From JANNWF01 sp052390415 (lineage in GTDB: Bacteria; Pseudomonadota; Gammaproteobacteria; Xanthomonadales; Xanthomonadaceae), in assembly GCA_052390415.1 (NCBI GenBank), contig JBQTGY010000011.1:1-11751 (forward strand): a stretch of DNA of 11,751 nt. Direction: 5' to 3'. The notes under the pieces were generated by a model. That model did no database searches, was not told the origin of the DNA, and saw only the letters and a list, made by a program, of their open reading frames with translations. Each line of letters opens with the position of its first letter. Position 1 is the stretch's first letter. Shown here piece after piece: positions 1 to 8,767 of this stretch. A program made the position numbers and the translations under genes.

Positions 1-133
1 GCCGACCGCGCTACGCGACGGGGGCTCCGACGCGGCCGCCCGAGCGACGCCACGGCGGCTGCTACGCGGCCGACCGCGCGAAGCGACGGCGGCTGCGAAG
101 CGGCCGACCGCCTGAGCGCTATGCGCGAAGGCC
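1..133. repeat. 34-bp GC-rich tandem repeat array, truncated by the window edge
   Basis: Three head-to-tail 34-bp units lie at 1-34, 35-68 and 69-102, followed by a degenerate partial unit from 103. Each unit begins GCCG(A/C)CCG and carries a central ACGG(G/C)GGCT. Units 1 and 3 match at 29 of 34 positions by eye, and units 2 and 3 at 28 of 34. The period is not a multiple of three, so the array is unlikely to be conserved coding sequence. One plus-strand frame is nevertheless open from the edge to a TGA at 113-115, so the Ala/Arg-rich tail of an upstream gene cannot be excluded. The array probably continues to the left. Confidence 0.75.
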
Positions 134-223
134 GGGGAGTATGGGGCTCGACGCTGCAGCGCCCAGTTGACGAAAAACCATCAAGTCGCCCTAAGCTCTC
201 TCCACCGTTCTGGAGAAACACAC

Positions 224-1111
224 ATGCGCTTGCTTGCCGCCAGCATCTGCTTGCTACTGAGTGGAAACTTGATTGCCGAGGAAACTCCCGCGCCCGCACC
301 ACCGACTCTGTCCAGCGTGCTTGCCGAATCGAAACCCGATGAGTGGGTCGATATCGACCCTGAGCGCACCCTGGTGATGCAGCTGGAAACCGGCCGGGTG
401 GTGATCGAACTGGCACCGCAATTTGCGCCCAGGCACGTGGCCAACATCATTGCCTTGGTCAAGGGCAGCTACTTCAGCAAGTCGAGCATCGTCCGTTCGC
501 AGGACAATTATGTGGTGCAGTGGGGTGACCCCAAGGCCGACACGGCGGAAGCGCGACCCTTCGGTGACGCCGAAAGCAAGCTGCCTGCAGAATTTGACCG
601 CACCGCAGAAGGATTGAACTTCACTGCTCTGCCCGACCCCGACACCTACGCCGCACAAGTCGGATTCGTGGACGGCTTTCCGGTCGCACGTGAGGGCGAG
701 CGCGCCTGGCTGACCCATTGTTACGGCATGGTCGGCGCGGGTCGCGGCGATGCCGCCGACAGCAGCAATGGCAGCAGCCTATATGTGGTGACAGGGCACT
801 CGCCGCGCCACCTGGATCGCAACATCACCGTGGTTGGGCGAGTATTGGAAGGCATGCCGCTGCTATCGAGCTTGCCGCGTGGCACCGGTCCTTTGGGCTT
901 TTTTGAAGATCCGGCGCACATCGTGCCCATCAAGTACATCCACCTCGCTTCGCACGAGCCCGATTCCAGGCGCCCACGCCTGCAAAAGTTGCGCAGTGAC
1001 AGCGCCTCGTTTCGCAAGTTGATCGAAGCACGGCGCTCGCGTCATGAACCGTGGTTTGTGCAACCGGTGGGGCGGCTGGAGCTGTGCAACATGGCGCTGC
1101 CAATTCGTTGA
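224..1111 (+). CDS. Exported cyclophilin-type peptidyl-prolyl cis-trans isomerase (divergent)
   Basis: Predicted 295-residue cyclophilin-fold prolyl isomerase, expected to act on proteins in the periplasm. The ATG at 224 is preceded by GGAGA (212-216) at good spacing. It opens a typical signal peptide: MRLL, a hydrophobic stretch, and likely cleavage after about residue 18 (LIA). An upstream in-frame start at 167 lacks these signals. The cyclophilin core is visible as VMQLETGRVVIEL near residues 50-63, IVRSQDNYVVQWGDP (canonical FHRVIxGFMIQGGDP) and NGSSLYVVTGHSPRHLD (canonical SSQFFI...PHLD). The catalytic Arg is kept as R91 and the active-site Gln as Q99. The usual Phe-His before the Arg is Ile-Val and the first Gly of GGDP is Trp, so activity may be altered. 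It is longer than the usual 165-190 residues because of insertions and a basic C-terminal tail. No operon partner is visible. Confidence 0.88.
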   Translation: MRLLAASICLLLSGNLIAEETPAPAPPTLSSVLAESKPDEWVDIDPERTLVMQLETGRVVIELAPQFAPRHVANIIALVKGSYFSKSSIVRSQDNYVVQWGDPKADTAEARPFGDAESKLPAEFDRTAEGLNFTALPDPDTYAAQVGFVDGFPVAREGERAWLTHCYGMVGAGRGDAADSSNGSSLYVVTGHSPRHLDRNITVVGRVLEGMPLLSSLPRGTGPLGFFEDPAHIVPIKYIHLASHEPDSRRPRLQKLRSDSASFRKLIEARRSRHEPWFVQPVGRLELCNMALPIR

Positions 1112-1148
1112 GTGAGTCCCAACCTCGATCGGGCCAATTTGTCGGCCA

Positions 1149-1315
1149 CTAGTGGACTGTAACGGACAAATCGAAAGTAGCTCGCTCGGTCTGGCCGCGC
1201 TGGCTTGCTCCTCACTCGGCCAATAGCTTTGGCTATTGGCCTCGCTCCGGAGCGGCGTCCATCACGCCCATCCCGTCGCGATCCCACTTCCGCTTCATTG
1301 GTTACAGCCCACTAG
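1149..1315. mobile_element. MITE-like palindromic element with CTAG flanks
   Basis: CTAG occurs at 1149-1152 and 1312-1315. Just inside are 11-bp terminal inverted repeats, TGGACTGTAAC (1153-1163) and its complement GTTACAGCCCA (1301-1311), with one mismatch. The centre is a perfect 10-bp hairpin, GGCCAATAGC (1218-1227) and GCTATTGGCC (1232-1241), with a TTTG loop. The arms between are imperfectly complementary, so the whole 159-bp insert can fold as one long stem. No transposase is present. A 4-bp CTAG duplication is typical of IS5-group transposition, which is known biology; assigning this element to that group is inference. A minus-strand open frame crossing it (1042-1287) is probably not a gene. 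Confidence 0.6.
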
Positions 1316-3330
1316 CCTTTCCCCGGCCCCGGCTTGCGCGGTCCGGATTTGCCAAAACTTGGTTTGCCCGGCGCGGGCTTGCCGCCGGCGGGCTTCGCAA
1401 AGCTGGGACGGCTGAAGGGCGTTTTCACGCCACCCGTCTTGTCCGCATGCGGTCGATCACCACTCGCGTGCGGCGGCGGGCTGCGGCGCGGTGATTTGGT
1501 TCCCGCAGGCGAATCACCGAACGAACGCGCGGGGCGGTCGGGACGCGTTTGCATCGGCGTGGGTGCCCCGCTGCGCGGTCGCACGGGACGCGGCCCACCA
1601 TCACCCGCGACGCGCTGAATTTTAAGCTTCTGACCGGCCACCCAAACGCTTTGCAAGTGCTCCAGCAGTTCTTCCGGCATCCCTTTCGGCAGGTCGATCA
1701 AACTGTGGTCATCGCGAATATCAATGCGGCCGATGAAACGACTTTCGATGCCGGCCTCATTGGCGATCGCGCCCACAATGTTGTTCGGCCGCACGCCATG
1801 CACTTCACCGACAGCGATTCGAAACGTCTCCAATCCTGCGTCGCCTTCGCCACGCGGCTTCGGCTTGCGCACTGGCGTGCCCAGCTCGAACGACGCTGCC
1901 GGACCCGGTCGACGGTCTTCGCGCGCATGTTCGCTGCGCGGTTTGCGCGCCGGACGGTTGTCGTCGCGAAACGCCGGCGCGGCGGATTCCGGCGGCGGCG
2001 GATCCAACAACAACGGCGTATTGCCCTGCACTTGTTTGGCCAATGCCGCCGCGATGGCAACTGCGGGAACATCGTTTTCGCGCTCGTAGCGTTCAATCAG
2101 ATCGCGATAGAAATCCAGCCCACCGGCGGCCAGCGATTCAGTGATCCGGCTCAGGAACTTGGTGACGCGCTGATCGTTGACGGCTTCGACGCTGGGCAGA
2201 CTCATGACGGCGATGGGCTGCCGCGTAGCGCGCTCGATCGCGCGCAACATGCCGCGCTCACGCGGCGCGATGAACAGAATCGCTTCACCGCTGCGTCCCG
2301 CACGCCCGGTGCGACCAATCCGGTGCACGTAACTTTCGGTGTCATAAGGCACGTCGTAATTGACCACGTGGCTGATTCGCTCGACGTCGAGGCCCCGAGC
2401 CGCCACGTCGGTCGCCACCAGAATGTCGAGCTGACCATCACGCAGGCGTTGAATCGTGCGTTCGCGCTGCGCCTGCTGCACGTCGCCGTTGATCGCCGCT
2501 GCCGAAAACCCGCGTGCCGAGAGCTTCTCGGCCAACTCTTCGGTCGCTTGTTTGGTGCGGGCAAATACGATCATCGCCTCGAAGGGTTCGGCCTCCAGAA
2601 TGCGGGTGAGCGCGTCGAGCTTGTGCAAACCACCGACCATCCAATAACGCTGGCGCGTATTGATTGCAGTGGTCGTCTTCGACTGGATCGAGATTTCGAC
2701 CGGATTGCGCAGATAGGTCTGTGCGATGCGGCGGATCGCGCTGGGCATGGTCGCCGAGAACAACGCCACCTGCCGCGTTTCCGGGGTCTTCTTCAGCACC
2801 GCCTCAACGTCGTCAATGAAGCCCATGCGCAACATTTCGTCGGCTTCGTCCAGCACCAGACAGGACAGTTGCGACAGGTCGAGCGAGCCGCGGTCGAGGT
2901 GATCGATCACCCGTCCCGGCGTTCCCACGATCACGTGCACGCCGCGTTTGAGTGCGGACAACTGCGGGCCATAACTCTGCCCGCCGTAGATCGGCAGCAC
3001 ATGGAAATTGGGGATGTGCGCGGCATACCGCTGAAACGCTTCGGCGACCTGAATCGCCAACTCGCGGGTCGGTGCCAATACCAGCACCTGTGGCTTGGTC
3101 TTGGCAAGGTCCAATCGCGACAGCAATGGCAGCGCGAACGCGGCGGTTTTGCCGGTGCCGGTTTGCGCTTGGCCGAGCAGGTCGCGACCTTCCAGCAAGG
3201 GCGGAATGGTGGCCGCCTGGATAGGTGTTGGCGCTTCGTATCCCACCTCCGCCAACGCCGTCAGCAGCGGTGGAGCCAGCGCAAGGTCTTGAAAGCGCAG
3301 CGTACTGGGGGCGTCGGTGGGGTTGGTCAT
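1312..3330 (-). CDS. deaD: ATP-dependent DEAD-box RNA helicase, DeaD/CsdA type
   Basis: 672-residue cytoplasmic RNA helicase of the DeaD/CsdA type, a family that unwinds structured RNA in ribosome assembly, mRNA decay and cold adaptation. All core motifs are visible: Q motif GYEAPTPIQ (30-38), motif I AQTGTGKT (55-62), PTREL (87-91), TPGR (137-140), DEAD (161-164), SAT (192-194), VATDVAARGLDV and HRIGRTGR (336-343). An RNA-binding DbpA/CsdA-like domain follows at about 502-572 (FRIAVGEVHGV...IGRIDI). The last 90 or so residues are a disordered basic tail of GKP-type repeats. The start at 3330 gives the family-typical N-terminus. No good Shine-Dalgarno precedes it, and the frame stays open another 40 codons upstream to 3450. 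The TAG stop lies inside the right CTAG flank of the neighbouring MITE-like element. Product confidence is high; the exact paralogue name is less certain. Confidence 0.93.
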   Translation of the reverse strand: MTNPTDAPSTLRFQDLALAPPLLTALAEVGYEAPTPIQAATIPPLLEGRDLLGQAQTGTGKTAAFALPLLSRLDLAKTKPQVLVLAPTRELAIQVAEAFQRYAAHIPNFHVLPIYGGQSYGPQLSALKRGVHVIVGTPGRVIDHLDRGSLDLSQLSCLVLDEADEMLRMGFIDDVEAVLKKTPETRQVALFSATMPSAIRRIAQTYLRNPVEISIQSKTTTAINTRQRYWMVGGLHKLDALTRILEAEPFEAMIVFARTKQATEELAEKLSARGFSAAAINGDVQQAQRERTIQRLRDGQLDILVATDVAARGLDVERISHVVNYDVPYDTESYVHRIGRTGRAGRSGEAILFIAPRERGMLRAIERATRQPIAVMSLPSVEAVNDQRVTKFLSRITESLAAGGLDFYRDLIERYERENDVPAVAIAAALAKQVQGNTPLLLDPPPPESAAPAFRDDNRPARKPRSEHAREDRRPGPAASFELGTPVRKPKPRGEGDAGLETFRIAVGEVHGVRPNNIVGAIANEAGIESRFIGRIDIRDDHSLIDLPKGMPEELLEHLQSVWVAGQKLKIQRVAGDGGPRPVRPRSGAPTPMQTRPDRPARSFGDSPAGTKSPRRSPPPHASGDRPHADKTGGVKTPFSRPSFAKPAGGKPAPGKPSFGKSGPRKPGPGKG

Positions 3331-3579
3331 GGCGTCGAACTGCACTTGGAAAGACGCACAAGGTAACCCGGAGCGGCCTGTGCTCGCTCGAACACGTTGT
3401 GCTAATCGCTGATTCCGTGCGCTGACCCTCGCGGATGGAGGCTGCGGCAAGCGGCGGAGGACGCCGCTGCTGCGGCGCTGCTTTCATTTACGTCAGTCAA
3501 GCAGAAGCTGCCGCGCAGGAGCACCACCCTCCTTCTTCGCTCGACGGCAGCCATCGCCCGCATGGGAGAATGCGCGCCC
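3331..3579. other. Divergent intergenic region with a GC-rich hairpin
   Basis: This 249-bp gap separates the start of the helicase (minus) from the start of the cysteine-cluster gene (plus), so it should hold promoters for both. I could not pick out a convincing -35/-10 pair on either strand. A 7-bp perfect stem, AGCGGCG (3450-3456) and CGCCGCT (3462-3468) around a GAGGA loop, would sit in the helicase 5' leader if transcription starts upstream of it. A long structured leader would fit the regulation of cold-shock helicases, but that is inference. Confidence 0.4.
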
Positions 3580-3900
3580 ATGCCGCCTCTCGCCCCACAA
3601 TCCGCGCCACTTTTGTGCAGCAACTGCCAAGCCTGCTGCTGCCTGTTGCCGGTGCTGTTGATGCCTGAGGATGATCCTCCCCCGCAGCACATCGTCGAGG
3701 ACGAATACGGACTCAGAGTGTTGGCCAAGGCCGATGATGGCTGGTGCGTGGCCTTGGATCGCGACACCTTTCGCTGCACGATCTATGCGCGGCGACCACA
3801 GGTATGTCGAGATTTTGCCGAAGGCGGCGGCGAATGCCGCGCGGAGCGAGCGCAGTGGCGGCAGCTGGCCGATCTGCATCGATCGTGTCGCAATCGTTGA
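3580..3900 (+). CDS. YkgJ-family cysteine-cluster protein
   Basis: A 106-residue cytoplasmic protein resembling the YkgJ/UPF0153 cysteine-cluster family, thought to bind a metal ion or Fe-S cluster; the biochemical role is unknown. Visible features are the N-terminal CSNCQACCC (Cys13, 16, 19-21), then WC (Cys56), FRCTIYARRPQVCRDF (Cys66 and Cys76), Cys86 and Cys103. The C-x-IY-x-RRP-x-x-C segment is characteristic of the family. The ATG at 3580 is preceded by GGGAG (3564-3568). An in-frame ATG at 3562 would add six residues and lacks a clear ribosome site. The transporter gene starts 59 bp downstream on the same strand, so the two may be co-transcribed. A second in-frame start for that transporter overlaps this stop codon. 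Confidence 0.8.
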   Translation: MPPLAPQSAPLLCSNCQACCCLLPVLLMPEDDPPPQHIVEDEYGLRVLAKADDGWCVALDRDTFRCTIYARRPQVCRDFAEGGGECRAERAQWRQLADLHRSCRNR

Positions 3901-3959
3901 TGCCGCCGACCCATCGACCGAGTCCGCCACCTCACGCACTCACTTCAGGGTCTCCAGCA

Positions 3960-4889
3960 ATGCCGATGTCTGCCAGCGCCAAAGCTTATTGGCAAATCCA
4001 CTTTTGCGTCTTGTTGTGGGGTGTGACCGCGATCATCGGCAAGCTGATTACCCTGTCTGCGCTGGCCTTGGTGTGGTGGCGCATGTTGCTGGTGATCGCC
4101 GCGCTCTCGTTGTTGCCTGCCGTCTGGCGCGGGATACGTGGCCTCACCCCGCGTTTGCTCGCCGCCTATTCCTTCGTCGGTGCACTGGTGGCCCTGCATT
4201 GGTTGACGTTTTATGGCTCGATCAAGCTCGCCAATGCCTCGGTTGCGGCCTCATGCATGGCCACGGCTTCTGTCTTTCTGGCCTTGATCGAACCTTGGTT
4301 GGCCGGCAAACGTTTCGAACCGCGCGAGCTGGTATTGGGTGTCGCGGTGATTCCCGGGGTCGCACTGGTGGTCGGAGGTGTGCCGCCGGAAATGCGCTTG
4401 GGCATTGCCGTCGGTGTGCTGTCCGCCATCCTGGTCGCATTCTTCGGCGCCCTGAACAAACGTTTGGTGGAGCGCGCTGACGCGTTGACCGTCACCTTCG
4501 TCGAACTCGCCGCTGGCACGGCGTTCTTGACCCTGGTAGCGCCGCTGTTGATTGTGCTCGGCTGGGCCGGTGAGGCATCGCTGCTGCAGATTCCCACCCA
4601 GCACGACATCGGCTTGCTGCTGATTCTGGCGTTCGCCTGCACGTTGTTGCCTTTCGCGCTGTCGTTGCTGGCTTTGCGCCACATGAGCGCGTTCGGTGCG
4701 CAACTGGCGGTCAACCTTGAGCCTGTCTATGCGGTGCTGCTGGCGGCGATCCTGCTGAATGAACAGCGCGAGCTGAATCCGGCTTTCTATGCAGGCGTCG
4801 CCATCATTCTTGCCGCGACCTTGGTGCACCCGTGGATCCGGCGCAAACCGAAGCAGGCAGCCCCCTTGATTGGCGAGCCTGTCAACTGA
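3960..4889 (+). CDS. DMT-family (EamA) membrane transporter
   Basis: A 309-residue inner-membrane protein of the drug/metabolite transporter superfamily, which carries small metabolites such as amino acids or nucleosides. The substrate cannot be read from the sequence. It shows about ten hydrophobic helices as two EamA repeats. The first opens with HFCVLLWGVTAIIGK; the second ends with the typical NLEPVYAVLLAAILLNEQ followed by YAGVAIILAATLV. The C-terminus is short and basic (WIRRKPKQ). The ATG at 3960 follows AGGG (3947-3950) at 9 nt and begins just before the first helix. An in-frame ATG at 3900 overlaps the preceding TGA but has no Shine-Dalgarno. It ends 33 bp from the convergent four-cysteine gene, with no clear terminator between them. 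Confidence 0.9.
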   Translation: MPMSASAKAYWQIHFCVLLWGVTAIIGKLITLSALALVWWRMLLVIAALSLLPAVWRGIRGLTPRLLAAYSFVGALVALHWLTFYGSIKLANASVAASCMATASVFLALIEPWLAGKRFEPRELVLGVAVIPGVALVVGGVPPEMRLGIAVGVLSAILVAFFGALNKRLVERADALTVTFVELAAGTAFLTLVAPLLIVLGWAGEASLLQIPTQHDIGLLLILAFACTLLPFALSLLALRHMSAFGAQLAVNLEPVYAVLLAAILLNEQRELNPAFYAGVAIILAATLVHPWIRRKPKQAAPLIGEPVN

Positions 4890-4922
4890 GCTCAGCGACT
4901 GGCGACATTCGTGGACACGATC

Positions 4923-5075
4923 TCACTTCGTCTTGCGCTTGCCCGTCGATTTCGTCGTCGCCTTCGCGGCGGGGGCGTCTTTGGGCTGGTCGCCGATCAC
5001 GGCGGTCAATGGACACACCGAAAACACCGGGCACTTCTTGCAACCAACCGCCAGCGCGATAGGGCACACGGTCAT
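4923..5075 (-). CDS. Small four-cysteine protein, 50 residues, conserved-hypothetical type
   Basis: A short minus-strand gene below usual ORF-length cut-offs. It begins MTVCPIALAV, continues GCKKCPVFSVCPLTAVIGD, and ends in a Lys/Ala/Thr-rich tail to TGA at 4923-4925. Cysteines at positions 4, 12, 15 and 21 (C-x7-C-x2-C-x5-C) could hold a zinc ion or Fe-S cluster. The start is well supported by GGAG (plus-strand CTCC at 5083-5086) 7 nt before the ATG. There is no signal peptide or membrane segment, so it is probably cytoplasmic. From memory, similar short proteins beginning MTVCPIA occur in other gammaproteobacteria as hypothetical proteins; I cannot verify this here. It is divergent from the acyl-CoA dehydrogenase gene 95 bp away and convergent with the transporter gene. 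Function unknown. Confidence 0.72.
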   Translation of the reverse strand: MTVCPIALAVGCKKCPVFSVCPLTAVIGDQPKDAPAAKATTKSTGKRKTK

Positions 5076-5084
5076 GGCATTACT

Positions 5085-5096
5085 CCAACGCGTTGG
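5085..5096. promoter_or_regulatory. Perfect 12-bp palindrome in a divergent promoter region
   Basis: CCAACGCGTTGG is a perfect palindrome lying between two divergent starts (5075 minus, 5171 plus). It overlaps the Shine-Dalgarno of the four-cysteine gene by two bases. Position and symmetry would suit an operator. A 12-bp GC-rich palindrome can also arise by chance, and I do not recognise a regulator for it. Confidence 0.3.
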
Positions 5097-5170
5097 GATC
5101 CAGCGCTAGCGTCGCATGACGCCGACCATATCCGATAGTCTGGCAACCCGAATCACAGCGGAGCCACGCC

Positions 5171-6400
5171 ATGGATTTCACCTATTCCGAGCGCGCCAGC
5201 GGATTGCTGGAACGGGTGCGGACGTTCATGCACACCCATGTGTACCCGAATGAAACCACGTTTTTTGCCGAAGTCGAAGCCAACCGGCGCGCCGGAAATC
5301 CGTGGCAGGCGACCCGCATCATCGAAGCGCTGAAGGCGCACGCCCGCACCGAACAGTTATGGAATTTGTTCTTGCCTGACTCGGCGCACGGCGCGGGCTT
5401 GAGCAATGCGGACTACGCGCCGCTGGCCGAAGAAATGGGCCGTTCGCCAATTGCCCCGGAAGTCTTCAACTGCAGTGCCCCGGACACCGGCAACATGGAA
5501 GTGCTGGAGCGGTACGGCAGTCCCGAACACAAATTGCGTTGGCTGGTGCCCTTGTTGGCCGGCGAGATTCGCTCCTGTTTCGCGATGACCGAACCGGACG
5601 TCGCCTCCAGCGATGCCACCAACATCGCCTCCACCATCCAGCGTGACGGTGATCACTATGTCATCAATGGGCGCAAGTGGTGGACGTCGGGCGCCAACGA
5701 TCCGCGCTGCAAGCTGATCATTTTCATGGGCAAGACCGACCCCGACAGCGCTGATCGGCATCGTCAACAATCGATGATTCTGGTGCCGATGGACACCCCC
5801 GGCGTACGCGTGCTTCGACACCTGCCCGTGTTCGGCTACGACGATGCGCCGCATGGCCACGCCGAGATGGCGTTCGAGAATGTGCGCGTGCCCGTGAGCA
5901 ACATCCTGCTGGGTGAAGGGCGTGGCTTTGAAATTGCGCAAGGCCGCTTGGGACCCGGACGCATCCACCACTGCATGCGCCTGATCGGCTTGGCCGAGCG
6001 CGCCTTGGAGACGATGTGCCGTCGGGTCAGCAGCCGCAAGGCGTTTGGTCGAAACATCGGTGAGCGTACTGTCACGCTGGAGCGCATTGCCGAATCGCGC
6101 GTTCGTATTGACCAGGCCCGTCTGTTGACCTTGCACGCGGCATGGAAGATGGATCAAGCCGGCAATCGCGCCGCCCTGCAGGAAATCGCCATGATCAAGG
6201 TCGCCGCGCCGAGCATGGCCTGCCAGGTCATCGATTGGGCCATCCAGGCGCATGGCGGCGGTGGCATGAGTGATGACTTTCCGCTGGCCTACGCCTACGC
6301 GCATGCGCGCAGCTTGCGCCTGGCGGATGGTCCGGACGAGGTGCATCGCAATCAGATTGGCAAGATCGAACTATCCAAACGATCCAAGCTGGTGAACTGA
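5171..6400 (+). CDS. Acyl-CoA dehydrogenase family protein, ACAD10/ACAD11-like
   Basis: A 409-residue soluble flavoenzyme of the acyl-CoA dehydrogenase family, expected to oxidise an acyl-CoA at C2-C3 using FAD and pass electrons to ETF. The order is an N-terminal helical domain, then CFAMTEPDVASSDATN (136-151) and WWTSGA (170-175) of the FAD-binding middle domain, then a C-terminal helical domain with SRKAFGR and QAHGGGGMSDDFPLA. The segment LADGPDEVHRNQI near the end is characteristic of the ACAD10/11 branch. The position usually filled by the catalytic Glu is Asp386 here, as I recall for that branch. The ATG at 5171 follows GGAG (5160-5163) at 7 nt. ACAD10/11 relatives have been linked to hydroxy- or long/branched-chain acyl substrates; the substrate here cannot be determined. 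No beta-oxidation or kinase partner is adjacent. Confidence 0.9.
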   Translation: MDFTYSERASGLLERVRTFMHTHVYPNETTFFAEVEANRRAGNPWQATRIIEALKAHARTEQLWNLFLPDSAHGAGLSNADYAPLAEEMGRSPIAPEVFNCSAPDTGNMEVLERYGSPEHKLRWLVPLLAGEIRSCFAMTEPDVASSDATNIASTIQRDGDHYVINGRKWWTSGANDPRCKLIIFMGKTDPDSADRHRQQSMILVPMDTPGVRVLRHLPVFGYDDAPHGHAEMAFENVRVPVSNILLGEGRGFEIAQGRLGPGRIHHCMRLIGLAERALETMCRRVSSRKAFGRNIGERTVTLERIAESRVRIDQARLLTLHAAWKMDQAGNRAALQEIAMIKVAAPSMACQVIDWAIQAHGGGGMSDDFPLAYAYAHARSLRLADGPDEVHRNQIGKIELSKRSKLVN

Positions 6401-6434
6401 TCGAAGCAGCGTCGGACCACTCGCACCTACACGC

Positions 6435-6449
6435 GGGAGCGGCTTCAGC
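6435..6449. repeat. Possible degenerate intergenic repeat half-site
   Basis: GGGAGCGGCTTCAGC resembles the left half of a short palindromic repeat that I recall as common between genes in xanthomonads (GGAGCGGCTTCAGCCGC). The matching right arm is not intact here, so this would be a decayed copy. The match is from memory only. Confidence 0.3.
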
Positions 6450-6463
6450 AGCTCGACTCAGCC

Positions 6464-6503
6464 ATATGTAACGTCTATCGAAATTGGCGTAATAATCAAT
6501 TTC
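6464..6503 (+). promoter_or_regulatory. Candidate OxyR-type site and inverted repeat upstream of katG
   Basis: The spacing ATAT-N7-CTAT-N7-GGCG-N7-CAAT (6464-6500) follows the four-part ATAG/CTAT layout of OxyR sites, with good fits in parts one, two and four and a poor third part. Overlapping it is a perfect inverted repeat, GAAATTG (6480-6486) and CAATTTC (6497-6503), spaced by 10 bp. This is the only AT-rich stretch of the 160-bp gap. Peroxide induction of katG by OxyR is established in related bacteria; the site itself is an inference. TAATAAT at 6490-6496 could be a -10 element, but no good -35 accompanies it. Confidence 0.4.
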
Positions 6504-6560
6504 CAACATGTACCCAGGCGCGGTTACCCTTGCCGCACCCAACCTCAGGAGCACACAGCC

Positions 6561-8708
<2,148 letters not shown>

Positions 8709-8767
8709 TTGCGTCTGACTTGAAAGCGTCTGGCTTTTAGGGACATTAGGCTCTTGCTGTGATCTCG

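Noticed and set aside
1..133. CRISPR array
   Set aside because: The 34-bp units are directly adjacent without unique spacers and vary along their length, so this is a simple tandem repeat.
167..195. TTGACG at 167-172 as a -35 element for the cyclophilin gene
   Set aside because: The best -10 partner (TAAGCT) is only a 3 of 6 match at 19-bp spacing, too weak to list as a promoter.
121..342. 73-codon plus-strand frame from the repeat array into the cyclophilin gene
   Set aside because: It overlaps the well-supported cyclophilin start and signal peptide in another frame and has no ribosome site.
1218..1241. Simple rho-independent terminator
   Set aside because: The 10-bp hairpin has no T-run on either strand and sits at the centre of a larger palindromic element, so I treat it as part of that element.
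1549..3366. 605-codon plus-strand open frame
   Set aside because: It is exactly antisense to the DEAD-box helicase, whose motifs are complete. The translation is His/Arg/Gln-rich with no domain and reflects GC-rich codon bias on the opposite strand.
3402..3939. Minus-strand frames of 125-148 codons opposite the cysteine-cluster gene
   Set aside because: The plus-strand frame carries the conserved cysteine pattern; these frames overlap it and the promoter region with low-complexity sequence.
5357..6346. 329-codon minus-strand frame, and another at 6228-7346
   Set aside because: They are antisense to the acyl-CoA dehydrogenase and katG, respectively, with no recognisable domain.
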